A stretch of DNA of 64,000 bases from Planctomycetota bacterium (GTDB lineage Bacteria; Planctomycetota; UBA1135; GCA-002686595). Within the stretch, counting starts at the first letter, position 1. Each line of letters opens with the position of its first letter. Of this stretch, positions 34,208 through 42,270 are shown piece by piece. The notes below the pieces were generated by a model. The model did no database searches. It had not been told where the DNA came from and saw only the letters and a list, made by a program, of their open reading frames with translations. The DNA lies in assembly GCA_020638875.1 (NCBI GenBank), contig JACKHS010000012.1:51020-115019 (forward strand), read 5' to 3'. The position numbers and the translations under genes were made by a program.

Positions 34208-35731
34208 TCAGCCCGGCGGCGCCACGACGTAGACCGCCGCGGAGTACAGCGTCAGCACCACTCCGACGATGAAGATCACCGGACTGAAGGGCAGCACCGG
34301 GTCGAGGAACGACTCCGTCCCGAACCGCGCGGAGTAGAGCAACCCCACGCCGGCGAGGCTCAGGCCGACCAGCAGCGTCAGCGCGGAGAGACTGCCCCGC
34401 GTCAGCCGGCGCCTCGCCGACTCCGGCACGAACTCGCTGACGATGCGCCCGTGATAGTGGTTCAGCGGAACGATGGGGAACAGCCGCGCGAACGCCACGA
34501 GGGCGAGGACGCCGAGGCTGCAGATGCCCGCGAGGACGCCGAGCTCCAGGAAGTTCGGGGAGTACACGCCATCCACGTAGTTCATGAAGTGCCCGTTCGT
34601 CTGCCCCGGCACGATGACCAGGAAGCGCCGCAGGAGGACGCTGACGTTGACGAGCAGGCCGACGGCGATCATCAGCTTCACCCTCGGCGTCCGCCGCACG
34701 AACTGATACAGGAGCATCACGAGCGCGAGCAGCATGGTCCCGACCATCGTCCAGTACGCCGGCGCGTAGTCGCCGAACAGGATCGCGTCCGAGACGCGCA
34801 CCTCGGCCTCGCGTCCCGTGTAGCGCTCGGTCAGCGTCTCGGACAGCAGGATGTAGAAGAACACCGAGATCAGGACGACCAAGGCGTTCCCGAGGCGCAG
34901 GAACGCGCGCTCGGGGATCATCTGCGGCGCGGCGATCCGGTGGCGGAAGAGGCCCGCGATCGCGGTGATCGCTCCAACGCCGGAGATGCTGGCCACGATC
35001 AGCAAGCTGGGGGCGCGCAGCGCACCGTACCAACCGGGCCGTCCGCCCTGGATGCCGAAGATGAAGCCCAGCGTCGAGAACGCGATCACGATGAAGGGGA
35101 AGATCACGAGCGAGAGCCAGAAGCGCGCCTTGCGATGGCGCCGCAGCTCGTTGTCGCTGCCCTTGTAACCCGTGGCCCAGAGGCGATAGGCCCAGCTCCA
35201 GGGCCGCTTCTGTCGCCCGCACCACGCGGCGTCGCCGCGCCCGCCGAGGTAGAGCATCACCAAGCTCGCGGCGATGTCGACGCCCACGATCAGCGTGAAC
35301 GAGCCGAAGAAGGGCGAGGAGACGTTTGCGTAGCTGGGCAGGTTCCTCAGCGCCGCGAGCGGCCGGCCCTGGTCGGCCATGACGCACAACGCACCCATCA
35401 CGAGCGAGATCACCGCGACGTACTCGGACAGCCTCGAGAGCGGCCGCAGCTCACGGATGCGGAAGAGGTGCGCGAGCGTCGCGATCTCCACGCCGGCGAT
35501 CGCGATCCCGACGAAGAAGACGGAGGACAGGATGAAGACGCCCCACGCCGCGCCGCCGCTGCCGACGGACCGCATGTTCGTCACGATGTCGCCGTGGAGG
35601 CGCTGCTGCGCGTAGCACCACAGGCCGAAGAGGACGAGGCAGCAGGGGAAGACCACCAAGCCGAGGCTCCCCTTCCACGTCAACGGCGGGAGCCTCAGGT
35701 TGGCGAGCGGGACGTCGTCGATGCCGTTCAT
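34208..35731 (-). CDS. NrfD/PsrC-family integral membrane quinone-reactive subunit (module A)
   Basis: This 507-residue membrane protein has roughly ten hydrophobic segments and is larger than the module B NrfD. Seen: WGVFILSSVFFVGIAIAGVE, VSLVMGALCVMADQGRPL-like region, SSPFFGSFTLIVGVDI and FLVIVPGQTNGHFMNYVDG. It resembles PsrC/ActC-type subunits. The ATG overlaps the ferredoxin stop (ATGA). With the molybdopterin-family and ferredoxin subunits upstream it makes a Psr/Phs/Qrc-type complex linking the quinone pool to periplasmic redox chemistry. Confidence 0.9.
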   Translation of the reverse strand: MNGIDDVPLANLRLPPLTWKGSLGLVVFPCCLVLFGLWCYAQQRLHGDIVTNMRSVGSGGAAWGVFILSSVFFVGIAIAGVEIATLAHLFRIRELRPLSRLSEYVAVISLVMGALCVMADQGRPLAALRNLPSYANVSSPFFGSFTLIVGVDIAASLVMLYLGGRGDAAWCGRQKRPWSWAYRLWATGYKGSDNELRRHRKARFWLSLVIFPFIVIAFSTLGFIFGIQGGRPGWYGALRAPSLLIVASISGVGAITAIAGLFRHRIAAPQMIPERAFLRLGNALVVLISVFFYILLSETLTERYTGREAEVRVSDAILFGDYAPAYWTMVGTMLLALVMLLYQFVRRTPRVKLMIAVGLLVNVSVLLRRFLVIVPGQTNGHFMNYVDGVYSPNFLELGVLAGICSLGVLALVAFARLFPIVPLNHYHGRIVSEFVPESARRRLTRGSLSALTLLVGLSLAGVGLLYSARFGTESFLDPVLPFSPVIFIVGVVLTLYSAAVYVVAPPG

Positions 35732-36555
35732 CGGAACTCCCTGCGGGCCTTCGACAGGTAGTAGATCTTGGGTCTGGTGCCGATGTGCTCGTAGTCCCGC
35801 CGCGCACGCGGGCTGCCGGCCATGGCCGCGACGCGACTGTCGCGGTCGTTGAGGTCGCCGAAGGTGATCGCGCCGGCGGGGCACGCTTCGGCGCAGGCGG
35901 GCAGCCGCTCGTACACCTCGCGCGGCACCTCCTCACCGGCGACCTTCGCCTCCTCGCGGACGCGACGCAGGCGCTGATGGCAGAACGTGCACTTCTCGAC
36001 GACGCCTTCGGGGCGCAGGGCGACGTCGGGGTTCATCATGCTGCGGTAGCTGTCGGGCCACTCCGCGCGCTTCCAGTTGAAGGAGCGCCGCGAGTACGGG
36101 CAGGCGACGGTGCAGTAGCGGCAGCCGATGCAGCGGTCCCAGATCTGCGCGACGATGCCTTCGTCGTTCCGGTACGTGGCCCCCACCGGGCAGACCTTGA
36201 CGCACGGCGGGTTGTCGCAGTGGAAGCAGGGTGTCGGCATCAGCTCGACGGGGAGGCCGCTCTCCGGCTCGTCACGGCTGCCGCGGGGCAGCAGGCTCAT
36301 CCACTCGATCTCCGCGCCCTTCGCCTCCGGCGCGCGCCCGTTGATGGGGACGTTGTTCTCCGACTTGCAGGCCACGACGCAACCGCCGCAGCCCGTGCAG
36401 AGATCCAGGTCGATCGCCATCCCCCACTTCGGACGCTGCGCAGGCGCCTCGCGCGCCTCGTCGAGCGCCGCGGCCGAGGCCGTGGCGCCCGTCGCGCCGG
36501 CGGCGAGCCCGCCGAGGAAGGCGCGCCGGGAGTGGATCGGATCCTGACGGCTCAG
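35728..36555 (-). CDS. Tat-exported ferredoxin subunit with four [4Fe-4S] sites (module A)
   Basis: This 275-residue protein has a twin-arginine signal (HSRRAFLGGLAAGATG) and four cysteine sets (CTGCGGCVVAC, CFHCDNPPCVKVC, CIGCRYCTVAC, CTFC...CAEAC). The first residue is unclear: no ATG, GTG or TTG fits between the upstream stop and the Tat motif. The best candidate is CTG at 36555, overlapping the TGA of the molybdopterin gene (CTGA) and preceded by a strong SD (AGGAGGAG) with a 6-nt gap. It transfers electrons between the molybdopterin-family subunit and the NrfD protein. Confidence 0.88.
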   Translation of the reverse strand: MSRQDPIHSRRAFLGGLAAGATGATASAAALDEAREAPAQRPKWGMAIDLDLCTGCGGCVVACKSENNVPINGRAPEAKGAEIEWMSLLPRGSRDEPESGLPVELMPTPCFHCDNPPCVKVCPVGATYRNDEGIVAQIWDRCIGCRYCTVACPYSRRSFNWKRAEWPDSYRSMMNPDVALRPEGVVEKCTFCHQRLRRVREEAKVAGEEVPREVYERLPACAEACPAGAITFGDLNDRDSRVAAMAGSPRARRDYEHIGTRPKIYYLSKARREFR

Positions 36556-38933
36556 GCCTGACTCCTCCTGATGGCCACGCGGGTCCCTTGCAGCGCGGCA
36601 CCGCCGCCCAGCGGGTCGGCGCACTGGGTGGAGACGAGCTCCATGACGTTGGAGCCCCAGTCCTTGGCGTAGCGGCCCATGGCCGTGTGGCCGGCACCGA
36701 GGGCCACGCGCACGACGCCCTCGCACACGCCGGCCGTCGGGTAGGCGCGCGCTTCGATGGCGCCGACCTCGCTCTCGATCACGATCAGGTCGCCGGCACC
36801 CACGCCCAGCGACGCCGCCGTGCTCGGGTGCAGCTCGGCCTCGGTGGCCCAGGTCCGCCGGCCCTTCCAGGGCGCCAGCTCCGTCAGCCACGGGAGGTTG
36901 GCACCGCTGCCCTTGGCGTACGTGTGCGGCTTGTACGGCACGAGCAACAGCGGGAAGCGCTGCGGATCGCCGTACGTGACCTGCGGGCGGTAGCCCGGGC
37001 TGCAGAGCTCGTCGAGCTCGGCGCCCCGAGGCGCCGCGGCGCCGTCGCGCGCGACGATCGCGTCACGCAGCGCCGCCGGACAGAACTCGAAGCGGCCCGA
37101 CTCCGTGGCGAGCACGCGCGTCCAACTCTCGAACGCGTACGACTCGCCGTCCCACGAGCCCTCTGCGTACAGGCGGCGCAGGAAGTCAGCGCCCTTGGCC
37201 TCGACGATCGAGCCTGCGCCGGCCTGGAACAGGCCGAGCACGCGCTTCTTCACCGCGTCCTGGAAGTCCTTCCAGGGCAGCGCCGCGGCGACCTCTTCGC
37301 CCAGCGCGTCGGCGAGCTCGATGAGCACGTCGCCCGTGTGGCGCGTGTCGAGCTGCCGCTCGACGACCGGCTGACGCAGACCGAAGATCGCGCGCCCGAC
37401 GTTCGGCTGCGCGCACGAGTCCTCCCAGCGCTCGAGCCAGGTGTCGTCGGGCAGCACGAGGTCGGCGCACTCCACCGTCGTCTCGTCCGCGAAGGGCGAG
37501 AAGGACACGACGAACGGAACGCGGGCCAGCGCCTTGCGCCAGGTCGCCGCGTCGGCGCGGGAGTAGACGGGGTTGGTCGAGTCGATCAACATCGTGTCGA
37601 GCGCCGGCGCCTCCCCCGCCAGCAGCGCCGCGGGCAACGCGTCCAGCGACGTCTCGAGCACCTGGCCCGCGTCGCGGCGCGCGCAGCTCAGCGCCGGGCG
37701 CTCGAGGCCCGCCAGGGCCACGTCGTCGAGCTCGAGCTCCGGCCACGCGGCCAGCGGCGCGGCGCACTGCACCAGCAGGCCGCCGGGGCGATCGATCGCC
37801 CCCAGCAGCGCGTTCAGGGCGTGCACCGCCATCGCCGTCTGCACGCCGTTCGAGGCGCGCAGGTCGTCGCGTCCCGTCAACGCGAAGGCCGCACCGGCCT
37901 CCGCCGCGAGGTGCGCGATGTCCACGATCTCCGCCGGGTCGACGCCGCACAGCTCGGCGACCTTCTCGGGCGTGTAGTCGGCGAGCAGGCTGCGGAAGCC
38001 CTTGTGCTCGCCGGCAGCGTCGCTCCAGTCCTCGAAGCCCTGCGTGTGCTCGCGGACGAAGTCCTGGTCGAAGTCCTCGTCGCGCACGAGCACGTGCGCC
38101 ACGCCGAGCGCGAACGCCGCGCTCGTCCCCGGCGCTGCCTGGATCCACTCGTCCGCGTTCATCGCCGTGCGCGAGAGCGCCGGGCCGACGTGCACGATGC
38201 GCGGGCGGTCCACGCCGCCGCGGCGCTGACCGCGGGCGCGCGCGAAGTTGAGCAGTTGGCAGGACGTGTCGAGCACGCCCGAGCCCAAGCTCAGGACGAA
38301 GCGCGCGTTGGCCCAGTCGTAGGCCGGCAGGTCGTCGACGCCCTGCATGGCGCGCATGGCCGTCAGGGTCGGACCGTCCTCCACGCCGCGCGTGTCGACG
38401 AAGTTCGGCGTGCCGTAGGCCCGCGCGAAGCGCTGCCACGACTCGTACATCAGCCCGCGCTCACGGCCGCAGAGCACGCCCAGCTCGTGCGTGCGGTGGC
38501 TCTCGCGCAGGCTGCCGAGGCGCGTGGACAGCAGCTCGAGCGCCGCGTCCCAGCCGATCGGTTCGAGCGCGCCGCCGCGCGCCTTGCGCACCATGGGCTG
38601 CGCGAAGCGGTCCGGGTCGTACAGCACTTGCGGAGACGAGAGGCCCCTCGGACCGACGCCGCCGCGGTTGACCGGATTCATGGGGTTCCCCTCGATTTTC
38701 ACCGCGCGCCCCTCGACGACGCGCACGCGCAGTCCGCAGCCAGCCGAGCACTGGCCGCACGAGGTGGCTACCCAGCGCTCCTCGCCGTAGGACCAGCCTG
38801 CGCTGCCGGGCACGGGGAGCTTGTTGGGCTTGAACGGGTCGCGATTCTGCGCGCACGCCGTGAGCGCAACACCGAGCCCGCCGGCTCCGGCGGCGCGTAG
38901 GAGTTGTCGGCGAGTCGTCTTGGATCTGACCAT
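36552..38933 (-). CDS. Molybdopterin oxidoreductase-family protein with a degenerate N-terminal Fe-S site
   Basis: This 793-residue protein starts with a Tat signal (TTRRQLLRAAGAGGLG, then ALTACAQN, possibly also lipidated). The N-terminal cluster motif is CGQCSAGC, but the fourth ligand, usually in V-C-x-R/K-G, is Gly in GGVGPRG, so a normal [4Fe-4S] FS0 cluster is unlikely. The middle domains (VLPDDTWLERWEDS) and the C-terminal MopB dinucleotide-binding domain (HPSTAASLGVGAGDLIVIE) are present. No obvious Cys, Ser or Sec metal ligand is seen near GTPNFVDTRGVEDGPTL, though an Asp is available. QrcB and ActB are related proteins that lost the cofactor, so a structural rather than catalytic role is possible. 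Confidence 0.85.
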   Translation of the reverse strand: MVRSKTTRRQLLRAAGAGGLGVALTACAQNRDPFKPNKLPVPGSAGWSYGEERWVATSCGQCSAGCGLRVRVVEGRAVKIEGNPMNPVNRGGVGPRGLSSPQVLYDPDRFAQPMVRKARGGALEPIGWDAALELLSTRLGSLRESHRTHELGVLCGRERGLMYESWQRFARAYGTPNFVDTRGVEDGPTLTAMRAMQGVDDLPAYDWANARFVLSLGSGVLDTSCQLLNFARARGQRRGGVDRPRIVHVGPALSRTAMNADEWIQAAPGTSAAFALGVAHVLVRDEDFDQDFVREHTQGFEDWSDAAGEHKGFRSLLADYTPEKVAELCGVDPAEIVDIAHLAAEAGAAFALTGRDDLRASNGVQTAMAVHALNALLGAIDRPGGLLVQCAAPLAAWPELELDDVALAGLERPALSCARRDAGQVLETSLDALPAALLAGEAPALDTMLIDSTNPVYSRADAATWRKALARVPFVVSFSPFADETTVECADLVLPDDTWLERWEDSCAQPNVGRAIFGLRQPVVERQLDTRHTGDVLIELADALGEEVAAALPWKDFQDAVKKRVLGLFQAGAGSIVEAKGADFLRRLYAEGSWDGESYAFESWTRVLATESGRFEFCPAALRDAIVARDGAAAPRGAELDELCSPGYRPQVTYGDPQRFPLLLVPYKPHTYAKGSGANLPWLTELAPWKGRRTWATEAELHPSTAASLGVGAGDLIVIESEVGAIEARAYPTAGVCEGVVRVALGAGHTAMGRYAKDWGSNVMELVSTQCADPLGGGAALQGTRVAIRRSQA

Positions 38934-39151
38934 GACCTGGAGGCGGGCACTTCGCCCTGGTCGCGTCCCTCGCCCGAAGGAAGTCGACCTAGCAGCGCGT
39001 CGAAGCAGCGCTTCGGAGGCCAGGGCGACGGCATCCGCTTCGGTGTGGCGTCCGGAGACACAGGCGAATCGGTGGATTCGGCGAGGCTTCCAGGCACCGC
39101 ACCGAGGCGGAGGACGTCGTCATGGCGCCGGAGGACTTCTTCAACGGGCTG

Positions 39152-41176
39152 CTAGGGGTTCTGGAGGTCCGATGGGTCGTGGCAGACCCCGCAGCGCTTG
39201 GTGTAGGGGATCGGCATCGCTGAGGTCGGCTCGACGCCGTCTACGCCGGGGTTGGTCTTGCGCGGCACGTCGAAGACGTGCGACGTGATGTCGTTCTCGT
39301 AGTAGACCTCGGTGTCGTCGGCGGCCGTTCCGGTCGCCGCGCTGAGCAGGAAGCCGTACTGACCCGCGCCGCTCTTGGCCGTCTTGGTCATGTGGCAGTC
39401 GACGCACGTCGAGAACGGGCCGTGCGACTGACCGGTCTGGTCGAGCGTGTGCTGGGCGTTGAACGGCACCGTCGCGCCGTGACAGCGCATGCACAGCGGC
39501 GTGTTCTCCAGCTCCGGGTCCTCCACGAGCGCGCGCGGGAAGTCGGTGTGCCCGTGCATGTCGTGGCAGTCCGAGCAGACCAGGAGCTGCTTGTCGTTGC
39601 GGTAGTGCTTCGAGAAGATGAAGTCCGCGTACTGCTGGTGGTGGCTCTTCGAGTGCAGGAAGTCCGTCCAGTAGTCGCTCGCGGCCGGCCCGTTGCGGTC
39701 GGCGCGCACGTACTCCGCCAGGAACTCGCCGCGGCTGATGCCCGGAGGCGCGAACTCGCCCGCCGCGTTGAGCGGGTGGTCGCCGCCGATGGCGTCCGCG
39801 CCGAGCTGACGGTTGTGGCAGCGCCCGCAGAGCTGGTTGCTGCGGCTCGGGGAGAGCAGCTCGGGCATCACGATGTAGCGCGGGGACTGCTCCGCCACGT
39901 GTTCGGAGCCCGGCCCGTGGCAGTTCTCGCAGCCCGTGTTCAGGTCGTCGGTGAAGCCGTCGCCGTCGATGTCGTACTCACCGTTGGTGTCGCGGATGAC
40001 GTGCGCGAGCACCTCGCCCGTGCCGCCGTCCGTGTACTGCTCGTAGCCGCCGGCGTGGCAGCCGATGCAGTTGCGCGAGATGTTGCGCGTGACGTCCGGC
40101 GTCCGCAGCAGGTCGTCCGCGACGTTCGCCGGCGTGCCCCCGTCGTCGACGTAGAAGTCGAGGTGGTAGTCGCGGTAGACCTGGCGCGTGCGGTCGTAGC
40201 GATCGTCGTCGCCCTGCGTCTGGAACTGCAGCACCGGGTACAGGCCGTTCAGGCCCGGCCACTCGATCATGTAGCGCTGCTTCTGGACGGCGCCGCCGTA
40301 AGTCAGCGCGACCACGCGCTCGAGCGGGCTCTGCGGGTCGCCCGCGTTGCCCACGTTCTCGAACGTGATCTTGTACTCGTCCGTGCCGGAGTCCTGCCAC
40401 AGCCACAGGATGAACGCGACCACGCCGCCGTCCCCCGTGGGGTCCGTCAGCGAGGTCTTGTACTTGTCGAAGCCGCGCGCCGCGTCGTAGTCGTAGTGGT
40501 AGACCGGCGTGCCGCCCGTGTAGACCGCGGCCGACGTGAAGTAGGCCAGGCCGTCGTCCACCTCGGGGTGGTAGCTCGTGTCCTGCAGCCCGCTCGAGAC
40601 ACCGGGTACGCGGAAGCCGAGGCGGTGCGCCAGCTTCTTCTCCGTCGCGTACTCCGCGTGGCAGACGAGGCAGCTCGACATGCCGAGGTAGTGCGCGCTC
40701 GCCGGGGGCGAGGAGCTGATGACGATGTCCTGCACCGTCGCGCGCAGCGACGTGGCCGGCACGGAGACGCGGCACAGGTTCCCGCCGGCCAGGTGCTCGA
40801 GGTCGGTCGCCGCCGGCTTCACGAACACGAAGAAGCTCCCGTCGGGCACCGACGCGAACGCGTAGCTGCCATCGCTCCCGGTCAGCGCGTGCGTCAGCGA
40901 GCTACCGGAGGTCGCCACTACGTCCTCGAGCGGCTCGTCGACGTCGAGCACGGTCTGCGCGAGCACCTCGGCGGGCGTGATCGCCCCCGTCGGCACGTCG
41001 GTGCTCGGGATCAGGTAGACCGTCGCCCCCACCACGGCGTCCCCGGCCGGGCCGGTGACCGTGCCCGACAGCCCCATCGCGGGAGCGATCGGGCCGCCCG
41101 AGGAGGAGCAGGCCGCCAGCAGGAGGGCGCCGAGGAGCGAGGCCGACAGGGTCGGGAGGGAGCGGGAGGCGTTCAT
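39152..41176 (-). CDS. Octaheme cytochrome c lipoprotein with an N-terminal CarboxypepD_reg domain
   Basis: This 674-residue protein has a lipoprotein signal (LLGALLLAAC, Cys23), a CarboxypepD_reg-like domain (GLSGTVTGPAGDAVVGATVY...SDGSYAFASVPDG) and eight CxxCH motifs: CLVCH, CIGCH, CENCH, CGRCH, CSDCH, CMRCH, CVDCH and CGVCH. Between haems 1 and 2 lies a large insert (about residues 175-370) without cysteines. It is encoded first in the respiratory block and separated by 218 bp from the molybdopterin gene. It is the best candidate for the surface electron acceptor, donor or terminal reductase; the substrate is unknown. Confidence 0.85.
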   Translation of the reverse strand: MNASRSLPTLSASLLGALLLAACSSSGGPIAPAMGLSGTVTGPAGDAVVGATVYLIPSTDVPTGAITPAEVLAQTVLDVDEPLEDVVATSGSSLTHALTGSDGSYAFASVPDGSFFVFVKPAATDLEHLAGGNLCRVSVPATSLRATVQDIVISSSPPASAHYLGMSSCLVCHAEYATEKKLAHRLGFRVPGVSSGLQDTSYHPEVDDGLAYFTSAAVYTGGTPVYHYDYDAARGFDKYKTSLTDPTGDGGVVAFILWLWQDSGTDEYKITFENVGNAGDPQSPLERVVALTYGGAVQKQRYMIEWPGLNGLYPVLQFQTQGDDDRYDRTRQVYRDYHLDFYVDDGGTPANVADDLLRTPDVTRNISRNCIGCHAGGYEQYTDGGTGEVLAHVIRDTNGEYDIDGDGFTDDLNTGCENCHGPGSEHVAEQSPRYIVMPELLSPSRSNQLCGRCHNRQLGADAIGGDHPLNAAGEFAPPGISRGEFLAEYVRADRNGPAASDYWTDFLHSKSHHQQYADFIFSKHYRNDKQLLVCSDCHDMHGHTDFPRALVEDPELENTPLCMRCHGATVPFNAQHTLDQTGQSHGPFSTCVDCHMTKTAKSGAGQYGFLLSAATGTAADDTEVYYENDITSHVFDVPRKTNPGVDGVEPTSAMPIPYTKRCGVCHDPSDLQNP

Positions 41177-41360
41177 GGCGTCGCGCGGACCGGAGGGTTG
41201 CGGGGAGCCGGGGCCGCGGGGGGCGCTCGCGGCGGAGGGGACTCCAGAGAGGGACCTCTCCAATGCAAACGCCATACCCGCGCCGCGCGGCCCGCCCCGG
41301 CCGCCCGGCCCCCGCGCAGGGCCCGCCGGAGGCCCTGCCCCGGTTCGCACGCCTCCCCGG

Positions 41361-41378
41361 GCGGGGATTATTCCCCGC
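41361..41378. promoter_or_regulatory. Palindrome GCGGGGA-ttat-TCCCCGC
   Basis: A perfect 7-bp-arm palindrome sits in the divergent region, 48 bp before the plus-strand gene at 41427 and 185 bp before the octaheme gene. ATTCCCCGCG also occurs at 33991, upstream of the other cytochrome operon. An operator role is speculative. Confidence 0.25.
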
Positions 41379-41426
41379 GGCGCGAGATCCTCCCCTCCGC
41401 AGGCGGCATGCTGGTGGGCCCTCGCC

Positions 41427-42188
41427 ATGGCCGCCTCCTCCCGCCCCGCCGCGCTGCTGCTCCTGGTGGTCCTGCCCCTCGCGGGGGCCGTGGCCTGGTG
41501 GTTGTGGAGCGCCCCCGGCGGCGCCGCACCCGGCCCCGCGGCGCTCGAGCCGGGCGCAGGCCGCGCGCCGCTGGCCCCGCTCGCGGCAGCGCCTGACGCG
41601 CCGAGCTCACCCGCGCGCGAGGCCGGGCTCGGCCCGACGCAGGCCCGCGGCGAGGCGGCCGACCCCGACGCGCTGCTCGTGCTGGCCGCGGAGAGCGGCG
41701 CGCCGCTGGAGGGTGCCGGGCTCTACCGCCTCTCGGCGCCCCTCGGCGAGCTCAGCGACGCCGAGGGCCGGCTGGTGCACCCGCCGGGCCTGCGCGGGTC
41801 GCTGATCGTCTGGGCGCCGGGGCGCCTGCCGCTCCAGCTCAACGCCGCGGTCCTGCCCCAGGAGGTGCGCCTGGAGCGCGGGGACGCGGCGATCGAGCTG
41901 CACGTGCTCGGCCTCGGCGCGCGCGACGCGCTCGTGCGCAGCGAGCTCGTGCGCCTCGGCGTCGCCCTGCCGCACGGCCCCTGGTCGCCGACACTGAACC
42001 CCGGAACCGGCGACGTGTGGACCGCCGAGGGGCTCGCCCCGGGGCGCTACGAGCTGCACTACTGGATCCGCCACGGGCGCGCCGCGGCGAACGCCTACAG
42101 CGTGCGCGACCTGGAGCTCGCGCCGGGCGAGCGCCGGCGTCTCCAGCACGACGCCGACCAGCCGCCGCCGCGCGCCGAGGACCAGTGA
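41427..42188 (+). CDS. Hypothetical membrane-anchored protein
   Basis: This 253-residue protein has one N-terminal hydrophobic segment (about residues 8-28, ALLLLVVLPLAGAVAWWLW), an Ala/Pro-rich linker to about residue 85, and a C-terminal domain with beta strands and a final AEGLAPGRYELHYWIRHG that resembles the last strands of CarboxypepD_reg-like units. No catalytic motif is recognised. The gene stands alone, divergent from the octaheme gene. The start ATG lacks a clear SD; an earlier start is not supported because upstream sequence is not protein-like. Confidence 0.6.
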   Translation: MAASSRPAALLLLVVLPLAGAVAWWLWSAPGGAAPGPAALEPGAGRAPLAPLAAAPDAPSSPAREAGLGPTQARGEAADPDALLVLAAESGAPLEGAGLYRLSAPLGELSDAEGRLVHPPGLRGSLIVWAPGRLPLQLNAAVLPQEVRLERGDAAIELHVLGLGARDALVRSELVRLGVALPHGPWSPTLNPGTGDVWTAEGLAPGRYELHYWIRHGRAAANAYSVRDLELAPGERRRLQHDADQPPPRAEDQ

Positions 42189-42225
42189 CCGGCGGCGCCG
42201 GAGGACGTCTCGGACCAGGCTCCTG

Positions 42226-42254
42226 GCCCGGACGCTTCAGGAACGCGCACGCCT
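42226..42254. repeat. Dispersed 29-nt intergenic repeat, copy A
   Basis: It shares 26 of 29 bases with 15428-15456 (core CTTCAGGAACGCGC). It lies between the hypothetical gene and the end of the lyase-like gene. Confidence 0.5.
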
Positions 42255-42270
42255 TGATGAATCGACCCGC

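Noticed and set aside
36552..38933. Calling the molybdopterin protein a nitrate, formate or thiosulfate reductase
   Set aside because: The missing cluster Cys and lack of a clear metal ligand do not support any specific catalytic name.
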